Assembly (NCBI GenBank): GCA_020916435.1 | Contig: CM037091.1 | Span: forward strand, 83,048,398 to 83,112,397 | Origin: Oxytropis ochrocephala | Taxonomy: Eukaryota > Streptophyta > Magnoliopsida > Fabales > Fabaceae | DNA length: 64,000 nt | Reading direction: 5' to 3' | Part shown: piece after piece, positions 1 through 12,206 of the stretch | Layout: each line of letters begins with the position of its first letter | Numbering within the stretch: position 1 is the stretch's first letter | The notes under the pieces: generated by a model | Seen by the model: the letters and a program-made list of their open reading frames with translations, nothing else | Told to the model about the DNA's origin: nothing | Database searches by the model: none | Made by a program: the position numbers and the translations under genes

Positions 1-420
1 CTTTTCTTTCCTTCTTTCTTTACCAATAATGATTGAATGTTCTCTGCACTTTCATTGTATTGCATTCATGTGCATTTGCTTATTTCTACGTTTGCTTCTT
101 GCTTCTTCTCCTACCCCTTTCTTTCTTTACTTATGCTCATGCATCTCTCCAAAATCCCCATGATCCCTTCTTCTTTGCTCCCTTTCTCCAAAAGGTAAGC
201 TCATGCACTTTCCCCCTTCTATCATGATCCCCTCTTCTTAGCTCCTCTTCTTAAGGTAAGTAGAGTTTTAGATGATTGTTAGTACCTTAGGTTGATTTCT
301 TGCTTAGGCTTAAATGATATATGCAAAACCTTAGGGTAGATGATTTTCTTTGGCTGGACTGCTTCTGGATTTTCTTTGCAGGTGGGGGGAATGTTTGGCA
401 TTGTGCTCCTACACACACGT
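1..420 (+). other. Leader (5' untranslated region) of Ogre Z
   Basis: The sequence is pyrimidine-rich, with repeated CATGCA and TTCTTTGCTCCCTTTCT stretches. It parallels the reverse complement of 22370-22845 in order: the TTTGCTCCCTTTCT block, a second CCCTCTTC block, then CTGGATTTTC followed by TTTGCAGGT. The latter copy begins directly at a tRNA primer site, so this stretch is taken as leader and not as coding DNA. Confidence 0.7.
256..381 (+). other. Putative leader intron
   Basis: A consensus donor (AAG|GTAAGT at 256) is followed 126 bp later by a pyrimidine-rich acceptor (TTTTCTTTGCAG ending at 381). The same acceptor context is kept in the minus-strand leader of unit X, where the donor position reads GCAAGT. 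Splicing is inferred only. Confidence 0.4.
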
Positions 421-2166
421 TGCACCCCCTTTATTTTTTGTTTCTTGGTGAGACAGCTCTATACTCGGGCTAGAGTATATCTTAGGCTAGAACGAAGTCA
501 TTAGTGGTTGCTCACTGGACGTACGTCTTGTTGGGTGACTGCGAAGACTTCACCTAGAGTTTGGCTTTGTTTGATGACATCATCACTTGGACGTACGACC
601 CTGTGATCGGTGCTCTCAGACGAAGTCGTTGGCTCTAGGAACCTTATCTAGGGCCCCCCTTTTAGCGCTTTCCTTGAAGTGTGCACCCTTAGAAAAGCCT
701 TAGATCCTCGCTCTCTAAGAAACCTCAGAGGACACAAAGGAGCTGCATACCCCGCATCCAAACTTTTTTGAAAATATATATATATTTTTCCAGAAGTATG
801 AAGTTCCAGCTTTTGAAAATCCTATGTTGTAAATAATTTTCTTTCAATCATCCTCATCATGCATTCATTCATGCATCATTTCGTCAACCTCATCACTTTA
901 GTTCAAATACATCATTCCTCCATACATGCATCTTTCAAAAAAGGAAGGGGCAATGGCATTTCATACTTTGCCTTGCCTCTAAAAAAATCATCATTTAGAA
1001 AAAAAGCATCATTTCTGTATCTTTTATCATTCAAAAGAAAAGGGGGCATCGGCATTTCATATATTGTCTTGCCTCTATAAAAATCATTTTGAAAAGAAGC
1101 ATCATTCTTGCATCATTCATCATCCAAAAATGCATTGACATTTCATATTTCGTCTTGCATAAAAAGAAAACATCAAAAGAGAAAACTTTTAGAATAATCA
1201 CATTTTTCAAGTGAACATGCTTTCATGCATTTCATTTTCATCATGTATACATCATAATGTTTTCATCCATGCATGCCATACAACAAAAATGTTGTGATGA
1301 GAGACGAGATGTTCTTGCAAAGTAATTTTTCTTTTTTGGAAAAGTTTACCCTCACTCATTTGCAAACTCAAGGTGTTCCAAGGCCCTCAGTTTTTCACAT
1401 CAATAGCTCATTTGTATTTCCGTCAAAAAAAAAGCATTGCATCTCATCCATTCCATGATAAAAGACTGAAACAGTTCATCAAAAAAGGTTTTATATCATG
1501 TTTTAACCAATGTTAACTCTCTGTGAAGCGTTCTTCTAGTAAGTATGCGTGCCACGTGCAGTTTCTCTTGTTTGAGTCAGTCAATTTCCTTCATTTATCA
1601 TCATTCCCCATCCAAGTCTAATCCCGCCCCGTCCACCCATAAAGCGCATATTCTCTCCCATCAGTGCATACTTGACTTTTTGGTTCATTCTCGCTAACAC
1701 TTTAAGTCCTCCATGCTGGGGCAATTTTGTGATCACTAATTTTCCTTGTCAGTATCATAGTCCTTTAGTGCAAGTCTTTCTAAAAAAAATATAATAAATA
1801 AAAAAGATAAAATAAGCTCGCTAGATTGAAAACCCGCAAAGGGCGGCCTAGGCAAAAAAGAGCGCCCGGTGGATTGAAAACTCGCAAAGAGCAATCCAGG
1901 CAAAAATTAGGGCACAAAAAAGGGGGGAAAAGAAAAGAGCAAACACATGAAGATAGATAAATTATTGTCCTAAAGTTAAGTCTTACAGAAATAAGCAATC
2001 AGAATTTGAAATGAAATTTGGTCATCTCTCCATACCCTCAAAAACCTAAAATCCCAGAAAGTCCATTTCCTACCCCTCTTAAGCCAAAGATTCAAAATCA
2101 CAAAAATACCATTTGTTACCCATCTTAAGCCGAGAAAAGCCCAAGATATCCCCATCACCCTAGACG
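421..2166. other. Non-coding interior of Ogre Z (remnant of deleted gag-pol region and start of 3' UTR)
   Basis: No supported gene. Bases about 1800-1930 match the reverse complement of about 26840-26960, which lies directly after pol in the minus-strand Ogre Y. The point where pol used to end is therefore near 1790, and gag-pol has been removed between about 420 and 1790. The intervening sequence has AT-rich CATTTCAT repeats and two GGACGTACG segments (near 538 and 589) of unknown meaning. Confidence 0.6.
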
Positions 2167-2961
2167 AGGATTGTTATACCCCAATTTTGTCCGTCTTATT
2201 TTTCTCGCTTTAGTCGTTTATTTTTAGTAAGGGCGTGTTTCGGAGTCGCATGATTATAAGAATTATCAGTGTAGAGTCTCGGTTACCAATCCAAACCAAT
2301 TCCAGTCACTCCGTTCAGCTAAACTCGAAATACCATTGTTTAAATTAGGCACGTGCACGAATGATCGATCTTATCGTGCGTTCTTCGATTTAACATCTGT
2401 ATTTGAGTTTAGTCGTACGTGAACAGGTTTACTGAAATTCACTTTTCTCAAAAGTTTGGCTTAAACTCAAATTTAAGAATGCGACTCCGGGTTAATTTTT
2501 TAACGCACCCATTTCTTCTATTTTTGGTCTAGTCTTAGCGCAGTTGTCAAGTCTGGTCCGTTCTCGTCTTTGTGTTTGGCCAGACTCTTATTATTATTAT
2601 TATTTCTATTCTGTGCAGTTAATTTATTTTCAGCATATATATATAATCCAAAATTTCAAAAATTCTATTTAGTTTAATTTACAGTTTAAAAGTGTTTAAG
2701 AGTCCAAAAATATCAAAAATAATTCTACTTAGTTTAATTTACAAATTAGAAGCACTTAAGAGACAAATAAGTCCAAAAATACAAAAATAAATAATACTAA
2801 CAATACAAAAAATAAGAAATCCGAAAATAAAATAGTAAGCAGCAATTTAGGGTTTCGTGCAATGTTCCAAGTCGCTGCGATTCTTATTGGGCACAGGTTC
2901 CAACCTGAAATAGGGTCAAAACCCAGTCAAAAATAATAAATGCCTTAACCTAATTCTTAAC

Positions 2962-2969
2962 TATAAATA
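2962..2969 (+). promoter_or_regulatory. TATA box of the solo Ogre LTR
   Basis: TATAAATA lies about 790 bp into the LTR and is followed by CAGTCAAAACACACACAG. This is the expected place for a U3/R boundary promoter. Activity is not known. Confidence 0.45.
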
Positions 2970-4480
2970 AACGGTCAATCAGCAGTCAAAACACACACAG
3001 AAATCAGCACAAAAAAGGCTGCGAAAATCACTAGAAAAATAAGGATTAGAGTTTCACATTGAAACCCTAATCCACAAAAAACACCGTTCCGAGTTCCGAG
3101 TTTCTGAGTTTTAAGAGAGGAGCAACAGCAGCCAAAGGACGAAGAAAGCAGTTGCAGTGGGTTACATTCACAAACAACATTCACAAGGATCCTAAACAGA
3201 GGCTAGAGTTCTAGGTTGGTATTCAAAACCTGAGTTTTTATGTACATATGATTTATTAAAATACTTCTTTCATTGTTGAAACTGAGAACAAAATATACTA
3301 GTCATGGGAACAGTTTTTCAGATCACGTTGTTATGTTTGATATTCTGCTTATCTTGAAATAATGCTAAAAAAAAAACAAATCTGATTAGTACCAGTAATG
3401 TTAGGGTTATATACCCTTTTTTGTTAAATAAATCAGTCCAGGGTCACAATAGATGCTAGAGTTAGATTTCCAGAATTCCAAAATAAGTTAACTGAGTTAT
3501 TAGTAAAAAAAACGTGGTCTAAGGCATTTCAAATTAGGTTCTGTTTTCAGAAAAATAAATATACTCAGAGTAGAAAACACAAAAATCATACAAAAAAAAA
3601 CAGGATAATGAGAGGAATAAATGAGTAGAAGAGAATCAGCCCCAGAGAAAAGCTAAAAAAAACCAGCCAGAGCCAAAAGAATCAAAAATCTAACCTCTAG
3701 TCACGTTCTCCGGCGACGGCGACCCTCCGGTCGTCTTCTCCGGCAAGCCTCCGGTGAGCTCACCCACAAACCGACCCAGCAATCACCGTTTCACCACAAC
3801 CGAAGCTTCCTCCACACAGAACACCACCAAAACCGAACCCAGAAATAAAAAGCGCATCAGGTCCGGTTGATCTTTGAATAAAAAGGAAGGAAACCAAAAA
3901 ACTAAAAGAAAAACACAAAAGAACAGAAACAGAACGAAGAACAGGGGAGAGAGGAGCGAAACTCACCGTGTTCTCGCCGGCGCGATCTCCGTCGCCGGCA
4001 CCACCTCCATTACCACCCAAAACCGACCGATCCTCTTCCTCCTCCCACTACCTCACACTCTCGCAGGAAATCGGCGCATTTCGCGCCCTCACGCCGTGAA
4101 ACAGGGCGAGATTTTCGCCAGGCTTGCTTTCTCTCTCTCTAGCTGTGGCGCAGCTTTGACATAAGGGAGAAAAGTGAAGTTTTTTAGGGTTCGGTTTAGT
4201 GGGCTTAGGTGATGTAGTTATACTTTGTTTTTTATTTTTTTAATTGCTCTGAATACTAATCACACCCCCCTTATTTACGAGCGCACCTCGTTCCACTTAA
4301 GCCCAGTTTCGCATACTGGGCCCTCCTATGCGAACTGAGCTTTCCTCTTTGCTCCCCTTAATAATTATACAACACCCTGCTATTAATAAAAACCCAAACT
4401 TACTATTTTCACCCTCTGATTTACTTTTTAAGTCTTTTTCCAATTCAAATATAATTACTTTCCTCGCAAAATTAAATAAG

Positions 4481-4910
4481 CGGCTAAGTCGGTTGTACAA
4501 CAAGGTTAGTCATTATTTTAGGCCAATGAGTACTGCATGATTCAAGTAACCTACAAACCTAACAAATACGAATAAATTACTTTTCTAAAAATAAACGGCT
4601 AAGTCGGTTGTACAACGGGTTAGTCATTATTTTAAGGCCAATGAGTGCATCTAGATTCAAGAACCCCGCAAATTTAATAAATACAAGTAAACCATTTTCC
4701 TAAAAATAGGGGATTAAGTCTCTATCTGATCGGGTTAGTCGGCGTTCTAGAACTAATGAGTCATGCATATTCAGAGTCCTAGAATACCTATTCTAAAATC
4801 AACCCATCTCACAACTCTCTTCAAAAATCCTAAAATTATTTTCAAAAAGTAGGGGACTAAAGTCGGTTGTACAATCGGGTTAGTCGCGTCCCTAGAATCG
4901 ATGAGTCAGA
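4481..4910 (+). repeat. Degenerate tandem subrepeat inside the solo Ogre LTR
   Basis: Four diverged units of roughly 115-145 bp start near 4481, 4595, 4711 and 4854. Each carries a TTAGTC segment and an AATGAGT or GATGAGT segment, and three of the four also carry AAGTCGGTTGTACAA. The 3' LTR of Z has two comparable units (near 21545 and 21680), so subrepeats at this position are a family trait. Confidence 0.6.
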
Positions 4911-5132
4911 GTTCAAGGAATCCTAGGATCCCTACACTAAAAACACCAACCAATAAACCTTTTCGGGAAGAACTACGTGGCTTTGATTCCTCCATTGCAT
5001 CCGGAGGGTACGTAGGAGCGAGACTCAACCCTCGTCAAGCACTAAAAACCAAAAACATAAATAAGTCTTTTTTTCTACAAATAAAAGGGTAACTATTAAA
5101 TAAATCTTAAATTAATTAGACAATAGGATGTC

Positions 5133-5156
5133 GTGGGGTGCTAATACCTTCCCCAC
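5133..5156 (+). other. Conserved LTR hairpin block
   Basis: A GTGGGG arm and a CCCCAC arm enclose TGCTAATACCTT. The same block occurs at 22174-22196 in the Z LTR and, in reverse, near 23036-23060 in the X/Y LTR, although the rest of these LTRs has diverged strongly. Confidence 0.6.
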
Positions 5157-5491
5157 ACATAACGACTCCCGAACCCTAACAACGCCTTATCTTAAAACTT
5201 AAAGGGGTTTTCCGAATTTGCCCTTAAACTAAAATTTGGTGGCGGCTTCCTAAAGAACCTTTCGAAGAATCCTTTCCAGGATTTTTCGGTCGCTACAAGG
5301 ATTAATTCCACATCAAAGATAGTATATCATTTTCACCCAAGTCAAAAGGAAAGGAAATTCACAAAAGGAGGGGAATAACAAAAAAGGTTTCAAAAAGGAG
5401 AATCCCAAAACAAAGAAAGGAAGACAAAGGGAGTATAAATCAAGAGTCAATACATTTTTCCATGAAGCATAAGAGCTCCCCTTCAGAAAGG

Positions 5492-5615
5492 CCCGCAAAT
5501 TCAATGGGTTCAATCATTTCCCCTTCCAAAAAGGCCCTCAAATTCAATGGGTTCAATCATTTCCTCTTCCAAAAATGCCCTCAAATTCAATGGGTTCAAT
5601 CATTTCCCCTTTCAA
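5492..5615 (+). repeat. 43-bp tandem repeat, about three copies
   Basis: Units start at 5492, 5535 and 5578, each containing CAAATTCAATGGGTTCAATC. A diverged fourth unit starts near 5640. Confidence 0.85.
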
Positions 5616-8061
5616 AAGAAAAAAAAAGAAAAAAAAAGCCCTCAATTCATTGGGTTTAACCATCTTTTCTTTCATAAAACCTTCAAACACCTCATCAAAC
5701 CTAATAACCATTTCCTTCATAAACCATTGACCATCGGCCAACACCGGATAAGACCCATCCTCCCTATCAATCACAAACACTTCATTAAGCTCAATCATCC
5801 CCTTCTCCACATCACAACCCTAAAAAGTCCATTCCGATCAATGACTAATTGCTTTCGTTTTCTCAAGTTTTAATCTTAGGACAAATAAGTTTATCTATTT
5901 AAGACGTGTTTGCTCAAAAAGAAAAAACAAACAAGCAGAAAAAAGAAAGCTGCTCAAAAAGAAAAAACAAACAATCAAAAAAGAAAGTTGGTAAAAAAAG
6001 GAGAGGGACTTGCACTCCAAGATGCATTTATGTTGCATTAAAACAAGGTCTAGTGGTCACCAAGTGGAGCCTCTCCTCATACTAAAAAGTCAAAACTTTC
6101 ATTGCATTTGAGTTGTTCTTAAAGAGAACCAAAAGTGTGTACTAGGGGGCATTCCCTTCACCTCTCACTCCACTCAACTTTGGGAAGATTTGTTCATTGC
6201 CCACCCCATTCATATATCACCCTCAGTTAATAACCATCGTCATGACTTTGTCGCCTTTCACAACCTCACTCAAAGAAACCATTTGAAATGTCATTCGAAA
6301 GTGGGGCAAGTGTGTTCCCATTCCTTCACCTCATTCATTCCTATAAAACCTCACCGGGGCAATCTCTCAACTCACTAGCCTTGTCATTCTAATTGGGGCA
6401 GCTTTGTCCTTGTTATGACTGGGGCAACATCAAACTTTATGGGTTGAGACAAAATCTCTTTTGCTCTACCCTTCATTTCAAAAGCCGAAGCATTCCCAAT
6501 TCATCATCTTCTACACCCCTAGTTGTTGTCACCACTAGATAGGGGCAAGCTATTCACTCATCAAAGACCTGAATTGGGGCAATCTTGTATCTCTTGATCC
6601 CTCATGAGCTTCGGCAATAACCATGTCTGTCATTCCTTCACTTGCTATAAATGTCCATGCCCTAAACCAATTCCAAGTTAAATGACTCATTCATTCACAT
6701 TTGCACTCCTATGCATGCTTACTAGACAATGCTTCAAAAAGAGAGAACACAAGTTGTTTACGTGATATCTAAAATTCAGTCATCATGGAAAGAAAGAGAA
6801 AACGAGTGAGGTTGTTTGTAAATAAAAACCTTGAGAACACCGGAGTTTGAGTCAAATTCAATTTTTCAACAGAATGGTCAATAATCATCTCAGTTCCTTG
6901 CATCCAAAGTCTCGCATCTCATCATCGCAAAAATGTTTACCTCATGCATCTAGGCAGTTCAATCTATTCATTATGGCATATGCATCAAAGCATTACATTT
7001 GCATCCTCACATTTTGTGCATTCATCACATAGCAAAAAAAACGTTCCACATCAGAGCATTGCATCATATTAATGATTGCATTTCATAGAAGAAGCAAAAA
7101 AAAGAAACAAACAGAAGTTAGAACAGGAGCATTGCATTCATCAAAGCATCAATCACCGCATACACTTGCATTCAAACATCAAAGCATTATGTTGATATTT
7201 GCATTTCATAAACTACAAAGAAGAAGCAAATACAAAAGAACAAAAGCATTCCATAAAGCAAAAAGAACCAAAAATTCATCATCCCATCAAACATCAAAGC
7301 AATACAGTTGCATTACATCAATACTTGCATCTCATAGAAGAAAAGAAAGCTAAAACATCTCATGTCATTCATCATTTCATGTTATTCATCATTTTATTTC
7401 GCATAATAGCAATATTCACATTTCCTAGAAATAAGGCAAAGAAGAAAAAGTTTTCCATCGCATGTCATCTGCCATTTCATCAAAACACAAAAGCATTACA
7501 TATCATCAAACACCAAAATTTTGCATTCGCATACCTGCACTTCATAAAAAGAGAAAAAGTAAAGAAGAGAAGAAAAGCCAAAAGAGCAAAAGAGCAAAAG
7601 AGCAAATGAAAAACCAGATGATCAGAAAAAAGAAAGCTGATCAAGCAAGATCATTAAAAAAAACAGCAAATGAAAAACAGATGATCAGAAAAAGAAAGAT
7701 GATCACGAAAAATCAAATCAAAAGGAAAACCTTAAGAGTGTTCCACCACATGCATCATCACACCAAAATCATAGCATTGCATGCACTCGCATAACATGCT
7801 CCTGCATAACATGCACCCATGCTTCATGCACCATCCCTTGCATCAACTGACGTATGCAGGTACCTCAATTCAATACGCCAGCATTGGCCATCTCAATCAG
7901 TCAATCAACAGGATTTGCGAATCCCTTCAGGACCCACGTGTCCCTTCAGGACCAATGCGTCCCTTCAGATCCCGTCGTTATCGAGCACCGACGAATCATC
8001 AGACCCTGGGGTCCTTCAGTTTAGTTCAAATCAACAGTCCAAACAACGACTTTGAACTCGA

Positions 8062-8175
8062 CCTTCATTTCGCCAAGTCATCACTGAGCATGACGGATCG
8101 GCCCCTCAGATCTCGTGTCCTTCATTTCGCCAAGTCATCACTGAGCATGACGGATCGGCCCCCCAGACTTCGTGT
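8062..8175 (+). repeat. 57-bp tandem repeat, two copies
   Basis: Copies start at 8062 and 8119 with CCTTCATTTCGCCAAGTCAT and differ at only a few bases. Shorter CCTTCAG-phased units precede them from about 7930. Confidence 0.85.
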
Positions 8176-8722
8176 CCTTCAGACTAGCTGTGTCAGTATA
8201 AAGCATAGCGTAAGTCCATCAAGGTAAAATGTATCACCCCACAACTTGATATTGAACCTCGTGCCGCCGAACAAGCCACCTTCGTGAGCCCAAGTGCTCC
8301 TTCAGAGCCACAAGTGCTCCTTCGTAACCCAAGTGTTCCTTGAGCCACAAGCGCTCCTTCTTTCATCGCATTCTTTATTACTTTCTTTATTCCCCGCCAT
8401 GTGTTTCGGTTTACTGTGAGGTCGATACCTTCTTTCTTTGTTTTTTTTTATCGCTTTATTTCTTCTGTTTACGCCGCTACCGAGGTTGGCACCAATCTAT
8501 TTCTCGCTTTTGTTGGCTTACTAAGGGCTGACGCTTCATTCATTCTGATCATTTCTCGGGTGGCATCCATTCACCCAAAAAGAAAAACTAGAAATAAAAA
8601 AGGAAAAGAAAATTCGGGTTTTTCTCTAAGTAGACAAAATCGGTATAATTTCTGAATTCTTTATCTCTATTTTGCCTCAGAATATGTTTCGGCCAATTCA
8701 TATTCCTTGTTAAAATCTAGAT

Positions 8723-8735
8723 AAAGAGGGGCAGC
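8723..8735 (+). other. Polypurine tract of Ogre Z
   Basis: AAAGAGGGGCAGC lies directly before the LTR start TGTCATACC. Ogre Y has the same tract and context on the minus strand at 25459-25471. Confidence 0.85.
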
Positions 8736-9452
8736 TGTCATACCCCAATTTTGTCCGGCTTAGGTCAAAACCCCAATTTTCCCCAAAAATAAATAAATAG
8801 AAGAGAAAAGAGGATCATGCATTGCATTTAGGGTTCTAAAAAAAATCATTTCAAAGCTTCTAAAATCATTTTTGGAGTTGGAATGCACTTTTTGGACAAA
8901 CTAGGGTTTTTCAGTACAAAAGGTATTTTGGTCATTTTTCACAAAAGGATGATTTTCTCATCAAAAATATGCATCCACAAAAAGTACATTTTATTCTATC
9001 AAGAATGATTTTTGTACAATTTTTAGAAAGAAGATCCTAGTCCAAAATACTTAAAAGTGTATTTTCTCCATTTTTATTGCATAAAAAAAAACTAAAAGAC
9101 CATTAAATATTCCCCAATTATTAAATGACAATTTTGGTTGTCTAGAATAATTGGGGAGGCTATTTTATGGTGTCCAAAAACATGTAACACATTTTCAAAA
9201 GGTGCACTCTTATTTGCATGCCCAAAAATTCAAAATTCAAAATTCAAAAAGAAGGAAGTGTCCTCAATAAGACAAAAGACCAAAATCCTCCTTTCTTTTG
9301 CGCCACTCCACTCCCTTCTCACCCTCACTTGTGTTTTCTCATTGCCCCTAATCCATGTGCATTGCAATCCTAGCCCTTGATTTAAATTCTAACTCAAATC
9401 ACAATGGTTTGCAAAAGCACAATGTCCCATATACCCTTAATTTTGCATCTCA

Positions 9453-9460
9453 TATAAAAC
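9453..9460 (+). promoter_or_regulatory. TATA box of the Ogre Z 3' LTR
   Basis: CATATAAAACCC lies about 720 bp into the LTR. The offset is similar to those of the TATA boxes in the solo LTR and the X/Y LTR. Confidence 0.4.
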
Positions 9461-10855
9461 CCAAAATAAGAGACCATTAAAGGGGGTTGTCTCTCATTTT
9501 TACCCTAGCACACAATACTCTCCTCCCCTCTCTCTCTCTCAAGGCCGAAACCTCTCCTCCCCTTCTCCACCCAATTTCTTCAAAAATCAAACACCAAAAC
9601 TTGATAATCCTTCATCTATTCCATAAATCCCCTTCTAAGCTTCCATAATCATCCAAGTTTCATTAAAAATCCACCAAGAGAAGAAGATTTGCGTGAGGGT
9701 CTAGCTTGTTGGAGGTGTTCTTCAAGTGTTCTTGCCCTTATTTTGCATTCTTCTTCTTTTTCTAGTAGGATCTAGAGGGCTCATTTCAAACATTATGACA
9801 AGGACATTGGGAGCCTTGGGTGTTTGAGATGAGTCATTGGCCTTGATGGGAGTATTCTTGTGTTTTAACCATGAGGTTTGCATTTTCACACTCATTTTCC
9901 CACTTTTTTTTAAAATAAACCATCATTTCATAAATAAAGAGCTTTCACATATCATATGTTTCATGTTAATCTTGCATCTTCTTGTTCATAGCATGGTGTG
10001 TGAATTGATTTTGGTTTGATTTTGAGACATAAAGGCTTTGATTTTAAGTACTAGGAACCTAGGGTTTTGTTGTTTTTTTTTTCCTTTGGTTTGTATGAAT
10101 AAAAAGCATGATTTGCTTGATTAGTGTCTTGTAACATGGCATGATAATTTAGGGTTTAATCTTGTGTCTTGTTCTATGTGTTGATTGTGCATTTTGGAAT
10201 GAAATAATATATTAACCTAAGCATATATAGTTTCGGCCTTAGAGGTTTTGTTGTGCTCATTTTTGTGCTTAAAATGTGTTGTTTGATCTTGTGTAGATGA
10301 GTGTAATTGTGTCAATGTGTTTTTAACTTTTAACCACTCACTTACTTTTTACTTTACCACTCACTAACCTTTTTACCTAAAATATAAACATTTTACCATT
10401 TTCATTTTTTCCCATTTCACTTAATTTTTACCACAACATTTTTACCATTTCATTAATTATTTATTTACACCATTTCTTTAATCTTTTACTTCATTCCATT
10501 TAACATTTTTACCAATTCACCTCACTAAACATGTTTTTACCTCATTGCATTCATGAACTTTCACCATAGTATTTTCATTTCACTTCATTTCATTCTTACT
10601 ATCTCATTAAGCATTTACTCTTATCATCTCATTAAGCATTTTTACTTTTACCACTTTGATAACTCATATTTATATGAGTTATTTATACCTTTAATCATTA
10701 AATTGAGTGAGTTCTCAAGTAATAATAGTTTAGTATTTGTTGCATTTCTGTTAGCATTAGGAAAGAAAGGGCTAAACACTGCTTTGCTATGAAATTGGCA
10801 CATTTGGTGCCCTTGTGAATGTTTTGATGTATTTTGTGAGTATTGCAGTGTTTAG

Positions 10856-10880
10856 CGCTATAGCGTCTAACGCTATAGCG
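10856..10880 (+). repeat. Palindromic doublet 1 (5' LTR)
   Basis: CGCTATAGCG at 10856 and again at 10871, linker TCTAA. Both cores are perfect 10-bp palindromes. Confidence 0.9.
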
Positions 10881-11791
10881 TCAAGAAGGTAGATCAGCAG
10901 AGCATCTAAAGTAAAAGTGCAATTTTGGCGCCAAGCTCATTAATCCAGACTCCGTATCTTGTGTCCACTGTGCTTGCTGACATTCCCGGATTTTATTGGA
11001 TATGTGTGGACACTTGGCATCGCATGAGTGAGGAATAGTGGAGTTGGTGAAAAAGCAAACATCAATTTTATTGACTTTTGAGAAGACATGTACCACATGC
11101 TAGGGTACTAGATCACACTCGGATTTTCTTGAAGAAAAGTGTGAGAGTTGGAGGGAGAGTAGTGGTAGAGAGATAGAACTTGACACATTCTCTTCTCCAT
11201 TGAAACATATAGAGCTTTGGATTTATTTTCTCTTCTTTTGTAATTTTCTGCCATTTTCTCACGGTGTAAACGCTGCTGCTGCTGTATCATCACTACGTGG
11301 ATGATTAGGAGACATCAAGATTGTATCTTTTGCACTTGTGTTTTCCTTCTTACCTACGGTAATGCAAGTATGTTTGTTTGTGTTATTTTGATGATGCTCA
11401 ACATGAGCTAAACTCCTTGAGTTGGGTTGCTAGAACTTGTAATGAACCTTTAATATTACGTATATAACTTTTCACGTTTTGTGTTTTAATCCTTGTATTA
11501 TAATTCTTCCAAACTTGTTTTATATTTGGCCACGTAAAATAAGTACCTCTCGTGGAGTCGACAAGAACCATAGAAAGAACTCAAGGATTAATATGAGCGA
11601 TAAGGTTGGTTAAAGACATTTAACCAATTTTTGCTTCCTCTAGACATAGAATTGCAATAGTTCATAAAGCTTAAGTTTGTGGGATCTTGAATATACAGGG
11701 GTGAACTTATTTAGAACCTAGACATATGCATCTTGTAATGAAACCACGGCGCTAGTGTCCGAAAGGCACAAAACAATTGCAATACGCTTAA

Positions 11792-11816
11792 CGCTATAGC
11801 GTGTGACGTTATAGCG
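11792..11816 (+). repeat. Palindromic doublet 2 (5' LTR)
   Basis: CGCTATAGCG at 11792, linker TGTGA, CGTTATAGCG at 11807. Same 15-bp phase. Confidence 0.9.
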
Positions 11817-12077
11817 TCTTATTTCAGGAAGTTACTTAGTGAAAGCAATCCAACTTACTTCTCTCATATCTTAAATTACTTTTTAACTTGTTACTTTAAA
11901 CAATCTGTTCAACTGAAACATTACTACTTAATTATTTGCTACTTGTTCCACTAAGTGTAATTTCATTTTAAACTCTAAAATTAATACCAATCCCTGTGGA
12001 GACGAACTCTACTTATCAATATATTACTTGTTGCGATTGTGTACACTTGCACAACTACTTTTCGCACAACAAGTTTT

Positions 12078-12095
12078 TGGCGCCGTTGCCGGGGA
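12078..12095 (+). other. Primer-binding site of the Athila-like element
   Basis: TGGCGCCGTTGCCGGGGA starts 6 bp after the LTR end. It is the tRNA-Asp-type site known for Athila elements. Confidence 0.85.
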
Positions 12096-12180
12096 TTGCA
12101 TTTAATTTTTATTGTTTAGAAATTATTACATCCTTAGGGAGGTTTTACCTTGGTATTTGTCTGTGGTGTGTTACAGGAAG

Positions 12181-12205
12181 TGCTATAGCGTTTGACGTTA
12201 TAGCG
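12181..12205 (+). repeat. Palindromic doublet 3 (leader, directly before the gag ATG)
   Basis: TGCTATAGCG at 12181, linker TTTGA, CGTTATAGCG at 12196. The gag ATG starts at 12207. Confidence 0.9.
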
Positions 12206-12206
12206 T

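Larger units (their letters stand above)
2172..5297 (+). mobile_element. Solo LTR of an Ogre-type element, 3126 bp
   Basis: It begins TGTTATACCCCAATTTTG and ends GATTTTTCGGTCGCTACA. It is flanked by a perfect 5-bp duplication, AGGAT (2167-2171 and 5298-5302), with no PBS after it and no purine tract before it. This is the signature left by recombination between the two LTRs of a full element. It carries the block GGGGTGCTAATACCTTCCCC and a GGTGGCGGCTTC stretch near its 3' end, both shared with the other Ogre LTRs here. Short ORFs inside it (for example near 3760-4160) look accidental. Confidence 0.9.
5303..8722. other. Non-coding 3' interior of Ogre Z
   Basis: No gene supported. The stretch is low-complexity and rich in CATTGCATTTCATCAAAG-type words, with 'GGGGCAA' segments (6350-6590), a 43-bp tandem repeat (5492-5615) and a 57-bp tandem repeat (8062-8175). 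The last 90 bases before the purine tract closely match the equivalent part of Ogre Y (reverse complement of 25459-25545). Open frames here (for example 7199-7794) are runs of Lys, Ser and His without any domain. Confidence 0.6.
10657..12071 (+). repeat. 5' LTR of the Athila-like element
   Basis: It runs from TGATAACTC at 10657 to ACAACA at 12071. Its partner is 19226-20645. It contains two CGCTATAGCG-type doublets, at 10856 and 11792. Confidence 0.95.

Noticed and set aside
3760..4164. Overlapping open frames on both strands
   Set aside because: Inside the solo Ogre LTR; GC-rich stretch with CCGGCGACGGCG words and no domain.
7199..8227. Several plus-strand open frames rich in Lys, His and Ser
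   Set aside because: Built from CATTTCATCAAAGCAT-type low-complexity DNA and tandem repeats in the Ogre 3' interior.
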